From Chloroflexota bacterium (GTDB lineage Bacteria > Chloroflexota > Anaerolineae > Ardenticatenales > Ardenticatenaceae): 12,019 bases of DNA. Shown here one piece after another: positions 7,126 to 12,019 of this stretch. The DNA lies in contig DOUV01001021.1 in NCBI GenBank assembly GCA_003520455.1, positions 1 through 12,019 on the forward strand, read 5' to 3'. Below the pieces are notes generated by a model. It ran no database searches. It was not told the DNA's origin and saw only the letters and a list, made by a program, of their open reading frames with translations. Position numbers and translations under genes: made by a program. Each line of letters starts with the position of its first letter. The stretch's first letter is position 1.

Positions 7126-7156
7126 TGCGGCGGAAATCAGCGCCTGCTCCGCCGCA
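7126..7156 (-). terminator. Hairpin downstream of livG
   Basis: A 9-bp perfect stem (TGCGGCGGA at 7126-7134 with TCCGCCGCA at 7148-7156) closes a 13-nt loop and begins 23 nt after the livG stop. No T run follows directly, so it may act as a weak terminator or protect the 3' end of the message. Confidence 0.45.
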
Positions 7157-7179
7157 GTGATCGGTAGTAGGAAGCCCGA

Positions 7180-7986
7180 TTACAGACGGGTGGCACCGTC
7201 GGGCGATGTGACCGCGCCAGAAGTCGCGCCTGTACCCAAATAGGCCTCGATGACTCTGGGATTGGCCCGCACGTCGGTAGGCGTGCCCTCGGCGATCTTG
7301 ATGCCGTGATCGAGGACGTGGACCCGGTCCGAGATGGTCATGACCACGCGCATGTCGTGCTCGATCAAGATAATCGTGAGCTCTAGCTCATCGCGCAGCT
7401 TGCGGATGAATTCCATGAGCGCGAGCGTCTCTTGCGGGTTCATCCCCGCCGTTGGTTCGTCGAGGAGCAGCAACTTCGGCTGACTCGCCAACGCGCGCGC
7501 GATCTCGAGCCGGCGCTGGTCGCCGTACGGCAGGTTGCGGGCTAGGACATCGCCCTTCCCGGTCAGTCCGACGAAGTGGAGCCACTCCCGGGCGCGCGCC
7601 AGCGCCAGGCGCTCCTCGGCCCGCGTGGTTGGATCGCGGAGAATAGCTCCGAGCGGCGAGGCTTTGAGCCGGACGTGCTGGCCCACCAGCACGTTCTCCA
7701 GCGTCGTCATCCCACTGAAGAGACGGATGTTCTGGTAAGTGCGTGCAACGCCCCGTGCGGTAATTTGGTCTGGGCGCAGGCCAACCAGCCCTTGCCCCTC
7801 GAGGGTGATCTCACCCGATTCGGGCGTGTAGAACCCCGAGAGACAGTTAAAGAACGTTGTCTTCCCGGCGCCGTTCGGCCCAATCAGACCCGCGATCGTC
7901 TGCCGATCGACTGTCAAGTTGACCTGATCGACAGCGACCAGGCCGCCGAAGATTTTGGTGACCCGGCGAGCATCGAGGAGCGGCAT
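7180..7986 (-). CDS. livG: Branched-chain amino acid ABC transporter ATP-binding protein LivG
   Basis: This 268-residue cytoplasmic ATPase powers the LivH-LivM permease. Walker A is GPNGAGKTT (36-44), the Q loop Gln85 lies in RTYQNIRLF, the ABC signature is the LivG-type LPYGDQRRLEIARAL (152-166), Walker B is LLLLDEPTAG (172-181), and the switch histidine is His210 in IEHDM. The LPYGDQ form of the signature, the family length and the gene order separate LivG from LivF. The start at 7986 lies one base after the livM stop, with its GGAGGAGG ribosome site inside the end of livM, so translation is coupled. The last roughly 15 residues (Gly/Thr/Ser-rich) are a non-conserved tail. A second ATPase, LivF, usually follows but is absent here. 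Confidence 0.95.
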   Translation of the reverse strand: MPLLDARRVTKIFGGLVAVDQVNLTVDRQTIAGLIGPNGAGKTTFFNCLSGFYTPESGEITLEGQGLVGLRPDQITARGVARTYQNIRLFSGMTTLENVLVGQHVRLKASPLGAILRDPTTRAEERLALARAREWLHFVGLTGKGDVLARNLPYGDQRRLEIARALASQPKLLLLDEPTAGMNPQETLALMEFIRKLRDELELTIILIEHDMRVVMTISDRVHVLDHGIKIAEGTPTDVRANPRVIEAYLGTGATSGAVTSPDGATRL

Positions 7987-7987
7987 G

Positions 7988-9652
7988 CTACGTGGCCTCC
8001 TCCAGTGAAGTGTCGGCCTCGTGCAGCTCGCGGCGGCGGCGCGAGGAGGGGAGCAGCCCCTCAGGCCGGGCGATCATCATCACGACCAAAAGCGCGGCGA
8101 ATGTCAGGATGCGGTACTCATCGACCCCGCGCAGAACCTCAGGCAGACCCTTGAGCGCGATCGCACCAAGGACCACCCCAGGCAGGCTACCCATCCCACC
8201 GACGATGATCAGGGCGAGCGCGTCAATCGACACAAACAGCGAGAAATTGTCGGGGAAGATGTTGGTCTGGCGCGCAGCGTACAGTTGCCCGGCAAGGCCG
8301 GCGAACATCGCGCCGAAGGCGAAGGCCAGGAGTTTGGTCCGCACGAGGTGGATTCCGGTGGCTTGAGCGACGTCCTCATCCTCACGTAGTGCTACCCACG
8401 CCCGGCCGAGCCGTGAATCGTTCAGGCGCGTGGCGACGAAGGCGACCAGCGCGGACCCGATGAGCGCCAGGATGAACACGTCGCGTGGATTGCCCAAGTC
8501 GACCCCAAACAGGGTTGGGTGGGCCACCTTGAGCAGCCCCCGCGGCCCGTTGGTGACGTCTTCGAGGTTGAGCAGGAACAGACGAATGATTTCGCCGAAG
8601 CCCAGCGTCACGATCGCGAGATAGTCCCCGCGCAGACGTAGCACCGGAATGCCGAGCAAAATGCCACCCAGAGCCCCGGCCAACATTGAGAGTGGGATGG
8701 CCATCCAGAAGTTCACGACCGGATTCGGGGTGCCCCCGGCTCCGGCAAGGAGTGTGGTCATGAAGGTTGATGAGGCCGGCGTGGAGAGCAGCCCGTACAG
8801 GTAGGCGCCAATCGCGAAAAAGGCAACGTACCCGAGGTCGAGCAGGCCTGCGAAGCCGACGACGATATTCAGCCCCAAGCCCATCATGACAAAGATGAAG
8901 ACGATCCCCATGACCGAGTTCTGGAATTGATCGAGCGTGAACGGGAGAAGTACGGTGCCGGCCGCCAGTAGTACGGCAACGACGCGTTGCTCCCTGCCGG
9001 GGCGGGTCTGGCGCAGAGCGAAGAGGCCGCTGCCCGTCGCGATGAGCGCCACCAACAGCCGGAGCGTCCCCTTACTTGTGCCGCCGAGTTTCACGGCCGG
9101 GTCTCCCATCCAGACGACCACGGCCAGCAGTACGAATGGAAGGGCAATGATCAGCCAGCGCGCGGCGGACAGGTTCAAGGATGCGCGCCAACGACGAACT
9201 GCCCCGCTCGAGAGAGCAAGTGCGAGCCCCGTACCGAGCAGACCGACGAGAACCACCAAGACGATACGTGGAACCAGGACGATCAGCGACAAGGCTCCAG
9301 CCTGCACGCCGTCGGGCGACAGACCGCTCAGTGCCGCCAGATTGGCCGGGACCATCTTGTCGAGGACCGGCTGAATGTTGACCCCGCGTCCCATCAGGGT
9401 GCCGAAGAATAGCAGAAGCCCAGCCGTCAACATGCCGCTGACAAGTCCGGCCACGAGCCCGTTCACCAGGACCTGCGACGCTGGTTTACTGACCGCGTCC
9501 CGGCGTACACTCCCAAAGATCAGGACGCCGGCCACCAGCGCAAGCATGGGGAATGCAGCCCCGGCAAGCCGCTGAGGAGTGCCGATCAGAATCAAGTAGG
9601 TCAGGAGGGCAAACGCGATGAGGCCGGTTTTTAACCCTTTTTGCATGCTCAT
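7988..9652 (-). CDS. livM: Branched-chain amino acid ABC transporter permease LivM with long N-terminal membrane extension
   Basis: The core permease occupies roughly residues 235-535. Its hallmarks are GLGLNIVVGFAGLLDLGYVAFFAIGAY (258-284), LRGDYLAIVTLGFGEIIRL (340-358), TNGPRGL (367-373), the coupling loop RAWVALREDEDVAQATGI (417-434) that contacts the ATPases, and GGMGSLPGVVLGA (485-497). At 554 residues it is well above the usual 300-430. The extra 230 or so N-terminal residues look like several membrane segments (about 9-24, 32-48, 62-85, 120-148, 166-181, 197-213, 226-238). E. coli LivM also has an N-terminal extension but a shorter one. The C-terminus is charged (RRRRELHEAD) and probably cytoplasmic. 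The ATG at 9652 follows AGAAGG in the end of livH, two bases after its stop; a second in-frame ATG two codons later is also possible. Confidence 0.93.
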   Translation of the reverse strand: MSMQKGLKTGLIAFALLTYLILIGTPQRLAGAAFPMLALVAGVLIFGSVRRDAVSKPASQVLVNGLVAGLVSGMLTAGLLLFFGTLMGRGVNIQPVLDKMVPANLAALSGLSPDGVQAGALSLIVLVPRIVLVVLVGLLGTGLALALSSGAVRRWRASLNLSAARWLIIALPFVLLAVVVWMGDPAVKLGGTSKGTLRLLVALIATGSGLFALRQTRPGREQRVVAVLLAAGTVLLPFTLDQFQNSVMGIVFIFVMMGLGLNIVVGFAGLLDLGYVAFFAIGAYLYGLLSTPASSTFMTTLLAGAGGTPNPVVNFWMAIPLSMLAGALGGILLGIPVLRLRGDYLAIVTLGFGEIIRLFLLNLEDVTNGPRGLLKVAHPTLFGVDLGNPRDVFILALIGSALVAFVATRLNDSRLGRAWVALREDEDVAQATGIHLVRTKLLAFAFGAMFAGLAGQLYAARQTNIFPDNFSLFVSIDALALIIVGGMGSLPGVVLGAIALKGLPEVLRGVDEYRILTFAALLVVMMIARPEGLLPSSRRRRELHEADTSLEEAT

Positions 9653-9654
9653 CG

Positions 9655-10728
9655 TCAGGCCTTCTTTTCGCTCAGAACTTCGCCGAACAAGCCGGTCGGA
9701 CGGAAAATGAGGATCAAGACTAGAACTGTGAAGGCAATGATGTCCTTGTACTCGGCGGGAATGCCGAGGGCGCTCGGACCAATCGCCTCGATCAGGCCCA
9801 AGATGAGGGCTCCGAACATGGCGCCGGGAATATTGCCGATTCCACCCAACACTGCAGCCGTGAAGGCCTTCAGGCCGGGAACAAACCCACTGTTGAATTT
9901 GATCACCGTGTTGTGAAAGCCGAGCATCACACCCGCCGCGCCGGCGAGCGCCGAGCCGAGAACGAAGGTGAAGACAATCACTTGATCGACGTCGACGCCC
10001 ATCAGCGCCGCGGTGTCTTTGTCCTCGGCGACGGCGCGCATCGCCTTGCCGAGTTTGGTGCGTTGGATGATCAGGTAGAGGGCCAGCATCATGACGATCG
10101 AGGTACCCAGGATGATCACCCCAGTCAGTGAGACGAAGACCGGTCCAACTCGAAACCCTCCATCAATCAGCGCTGGCTTGCGGTAGCTATGCGGGGTCAC
10201 GCCGAAGATGAGCAAGACCGAGTACTGCAAGAAGAGTGAGGCGCCGATCGCGCTGATCAACGGGACCAGGCGCGGCGCCCGGCGCAACGGCCGGTAGGCG
10301 ATGCGCTCCAAAGCCGCGCCCGTCAGAATCGAGCCCGTCATCCCGGCTACGAGGATGAACAGGAGAGCCAGGATGACGACCGGCGGCGGCCCGGCAATCC
10401 AGCCCCGCGCCGTTACAAATTGCAACGTGAAGTAACCGATGAAGCCGCCGACCATCATCACCTCGCCATGCGCGAAGTTAATCATCAACAAGATGCCGTA
10501 CACCAGTGTGTAGCCCAGAGCCACCAGTGCGTAAACGCCCCCCAGGACCAGTCCATTCAGTGCCTGGGAGACCCAAAACGAGAGGGGGTACCCTTCCGCC
10601 AGGCCAACCGCAACGGAGCGCCAGACGACGAGCCCGACAATGGCCGCACCGAACACCAGGAGCGGCAACCGCACCGCCGATTGCCTTTTCACCGGCCTGC
10701 TTCCCACAGCCGTAATACTCTCGGCCAT
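9655..10728 (-). CDS. livH: Branched-chain amino acid ABC transporter permease LivH
   Basis: This 357-residue permease pairs with LivM in the membrane. Family marks are LNGLVLGGVYALVALGYTLVYGIL (58-80), the near-invariant INFAHGE (83-89), ERIAYRPLRRAPRLVPLI (141-158), the coupling loop RAVAEDKDTAALMGVDVDQV (231-250) and FTAAVLGGIGNIPGAMFGA (289-307). It is somewhat longer than E. coli LivH (about 308) because of an N-terminal arm with an added membrane segment (about 21-43). The start at 10728 was chosen for its GAGGGGGAG ribosome site. An in-frame ATG at 10764 would add 12 residues encoded by a hairpin, and the frame opens as far as 10917, overlapping the binding-protein gene. Confidence 0.94.
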   Translation of the reverse strand: MAESITAVGSRPVKRQSAVRLPLLVFGAAIVGLVVWRSVAVGLAEGYPLSFWVSQALNGLVLGGVYALVALGYTLVYGILLMINFAHGEVMMVGGFIGYFTLQFVTARGWIAGPPPVVILALLFILVAGMTGSILTGAALERIAYRPLRRAPRLVPLISAIGASLFLQYSVLLIFGVTPHSYRKPALIDGGFRVGPVFVSLTGVIILGTSIVMMLALYLIIQRTKLGKAMRAVAEDKDTAALMGVDVDQVIVFTFVLGSALAGAAGVMLGFHNTVIKFNSGFVPGLKAFTAAVLGGIGNIPGAMFGALILGLIEAIGPSALGIPAEYKDIIAFTVLVLILIFRPTGLFGEVLSEKKA

Positions 10729-10744
10729 ACTCCCCCTCACCCGA

Positions 10745-10762
10745 GGCTTCTCGCAAGAAGCC
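10745..10762 (-). promoter_or_regulatory. Small hairpin just upstream of livH
   Basis: A 7-bp stem (GGCTTCT with AGAAGCC) and four-base loop sit 17-34 nt before the livH ATG, next to its ribosome site. It could modulate livH translation or protect the 5' end of a processed message. The role is inferred. Confidence 0.35.
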
Positions 10763-10789
10763 ATGTGGATCGTACGAATCGATGAGACG

Positions 10790-10821
10790 AAGGATGGGGC
10801 AGAGCGCTCCGCCCCATCCTT
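10790..10821 (-). terminator. Intercistronic hairpin between binding-protein gene and livH
   Basis: An 11-bp perfect stem (AAGGATGGGGC at 10790-10800, complement at 10811-10821) around a 10-nt loop begins 17 nt after the binding-protein stop. No T run follows. In binding-protein operons such stems commonly stabilise the upstream transcript or partly terminate, keeping the binding protein more abundant than the permease. Confidence 0.6.
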
Positions 10822-10838
10822 GAACAGCAACTGTTGGT

Positions 10839-12019
10839 TTACTTCAGCCCGAAGCCATAGATCTGCTCGAACTTCCCGTTCTTGACGGTGAAGACCTGGA
10901 TGCCGCCAGCGCCGCACTCCCCGATCTCGTTGCAGGACAGGGTGCCGGTGAGGCCCTGCATGTTCTTGGTGGCGCGGATGGCCTTGAGCAGTGCCTCGCG
11001 GTTGATCACCAGGCGGCCATTGGCGTCTTTGGTGGCGACGCGGTTGATGGCGTCGGCGATCAGCATGACCGAGTCGTACGACTGGGCGTGGAAGGGGCCG
11101 AGCGAGTCGGGCTTGACGCCATACTTGGCCTCGTACTTCTTGTCGAACTCTTCGTTGAGGGCGGGATCGTCGGCCCCGGCCACGAAGGACATGTAGGTGC
11201 CCTCGGCGGCGGTGCCGGCCGCGTTGAGGTACTGCTCGGTGTAGGCACCGTCATCGCTCATGAACCTGGCGTTTTCGAGGCCGGAGGTCTCGCGCATCTG
11301 TTGGGCGATGAGGGCGCCTTCGGTGGAGTAACCCCCGAAGAAGATCAACTCGGGCTGCCTGGCACCGATCTTGGCCAGGGTGGCGCGGAAGTCGGTGTCG
11401 CCGACCTGGATCCCCTCGAAGCTGGTGACCTCCCCTCCTTGCTCGATGAACTTGTCGTTGACCACCTGGGCCAGGCCCTTGCCATAGTCCGAGTTGTCAT
11501 GCATCACGGCGATCTTGGTGAGCTTGAGCTCGTTCTTGATGAAGCCGGCGTCGACGTCCCCCTGCAGCGCGTCGCTCAGTGCCACCCGGTTGCAGACGTC
11601 ACAGTCGGTCCCGGTGACCTCCGGGTTGGTCGAGCTGGGCGAGACGAAGGGGATCCGGGCTTTCTGCAGGATCGGCTTGAGCCCGAAGGTCTCCCCTGAG
11701 CAGGTCCCGCCCGAGACTGCCACGATGCTCGCGTCGGCGGCGAACTTGTTAGCCACCACCGTGCCGGCATCGCCCGAGCAGGCCCCATCCTCGACCACCA
11801 ACTCCACCGAGAAGCCCTGGATGCCCCCCTTGGCGTTGAGGTCGTCCACCGCGATCTCGGCCCCGTTGCGGATGTCCTTGCCGGGATCGGGGATTGGACC
11901 TGTCAGCGCCACAGACGCCCCGATCCGAATGGGGCTCCCCGGCTCAACCTCGACGCCAGGACCTTCCACGGCAGCACCCTGCGGCTCCGTCCCCATCCCG
12001 AAGCCATAGATCTGCTCGA
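10839..12019 (-). CDS. Branched-chain amino acid ABC transporter substrate-binding protein, 5' end outside window; apparent tandem domain
   Basis: A full type I periplasmic-binding domain (LIVBP, Peripla_BP_6) is visible. It begins PIRIGASVALTGPIPDPG, continues through GGTCSGET and PFVSPSSTNPEVTG, and ends KFEQIYGFGLK. Six cysteines stand as likely disulfide pairs: 73/99 (as in E. coli LivJ), 132/135 (DCDVC) and 355/361 (numbered from the Met at 11996). The frame stays open to the window edge, where the codons read EQIYGFG and then a Pro/Glu-rich linker (about 22 residues, MGTEPQGAAVEGPG...). EQIYGFG is exactly the C-terminal motif of this same domain, so a second copy appears to precede it in one polypeptide. 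The Met at 11996 has no signal peptide and no ribosome site, so it is probably internal. The protein would act outside the membrane, delivering ligand to LivH-LivM. The ligand is inferred from family only. Confidence 0.9.
   Translation of the reverse strand, partial: EQIYGFGMGTEPQGAAVEGPGVEVEPGSPIRIGASVALTGPIPDPGKDIRNGAEIAVDDLNAKGGIQGFSVELVVEDGACSGDAGTVVANKFAADASIVAVSGGTCSGETFGLKPILQKARIPFVSPSSTNPEVTGTDCDVCNRVALSDALQGDVDAGFIKNELKLTKIAVMHDNSDYGKGLAQVVNDKFIEQGGEVTSFEGIQVGDTDFRATLAKIGARQPELIFFGGYSTEGALIAQQMRETSGLENARFMSDDGAYTEQYLNAAGTAAEGTYMSFVAGADDPALNEEFDKKYEAKYGVKPDSLGPFHAQSYDSVMLIADAINRVATKDANGRLVINREALLKAIRATKNMQGLTGTLSCNEIGECGAGGIQVFTVKNGKFEQIYGFGLK
11997..12019. repeat. 23-nt exact direct repeat of 10848-10870, in frame
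   Basis: The last 23 bases of the window are identical to 10848-10870. The offset is 1149 nt, exactly 383 codons, so both copies encode EQIYGFG in the same frame. The repeat runs to the window edge and probably continues beyond it. Confidence 0.85.

Larger units (their letters stand above)
6515..7179. other. 665-nt non-coding region rich in inverted repeats
   Basis: This stretch lies between livG and the alcohol dehydrogenase gene, both on the minus strand. The frames here look random and none resembles livF or a transposase. It contains, from right to left, a hairpin just past livG (7126-7156), a run of seven A (7072-7078), a nested palindromic element (6895-6978), a perfect 12-bp hairpin (6841-6873), a candidate promoter (6725-6733) and two GAACCGGT boxes (6595-6625). 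It is more AT-rich in places than the genes around it. Confidence 0.6.

Noticed and set aside
6515..7179. Possible tRNA, CRISPR array, transposase or livF remnant
   Set aside because: No cloverleaf, regular repeat-spacer pattern or family-like protein fragment was found on either strand.
10729..10917. In-frame upstream extension of livH (63 codons)
   Set aside because: It would overlap the end of the binding-protein gene and translate both intercistronic hairpins.
11994..11996. ATG at 11996 as the true start of the binding protein
   Set aside because: Upstream codons encode EQIYGFG rather than a ribosome site, and no signal peptide follows, which an exported protein needs.

Overview
The window is GC-rich, densely packed bacterial DNA (about 60% GC by eye) carrying ordinary metabolic genes on an almost entirely minus-strand layout. 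Several features together suggest a Chloroflexota-type organism, possibly Thermomicrobia-like: a DUF1405 membrane protein, an acetoin/pyruvate-type dehydrogenase, an N-methyl amino acid oxidase, and a LIV-type uptake operon with a long LivM. This is an inference from gene content and is only weakly supported. The sequence has no phage, insertion-sequence or CRISPR character.

Layout on the minus strand, read from the right edge. At 12019-7180 lies a branched-chain/amino-acid ABC uptake operon: substrate-binding protein (runs off the edge), livH, livM, livG. The permease and ATPase genes are spaced by only 1-2 nt. An 11-bp hairpin separates the binding-protein gene from livH. No livF follows livG. 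A 665-nt non-coding stretch (6515-7179) then carries several strong inverted repeats. Next come a zinc alcohol dehydrogenase (6514-5414) and a monomeric sarcosine oxidase-like flavoprotein (5274-4120), whose upstream regions share a GAACCGGT motif. A DUF1405 membrane protein (3963-3337) follows.

The only plus-strand gene is a small glycine-zipper membrane protein of the GlsB/YeaQ/YmgE family (3013-3261). It converges on the DUF1405 gene across a shared hairpin. From 2520 down to the left edge lies a 2-oxoacid or acetoin dehydrogenase operon: E1 alpha, E1 beta, then the lipoyl domain of E2, cut by the edge. It is driven by a near-consensus promoter at 2693-2720.

How the parts could fit together: the ABC system imports amino acids or similar solutes. 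The flavin oxidase would oxidise an N-methyl or cyclic amino acid, releasing H2O2 and, for an N-methyl substrate, formaldehyde. The adjacent class III-like dehydrogenase could oxidise that aldehyde. The E1/E2 complex would feed acetyl units into central metabolism. No wholly new system is evident. The points most worth checking are an in-frame tandem duplication of the binding-protein domain at the right edge, a nested palindromic element at 6895-6978, the shared motif upstream of the oxidase and dehydrogenase genes, and the enlarged LivM.
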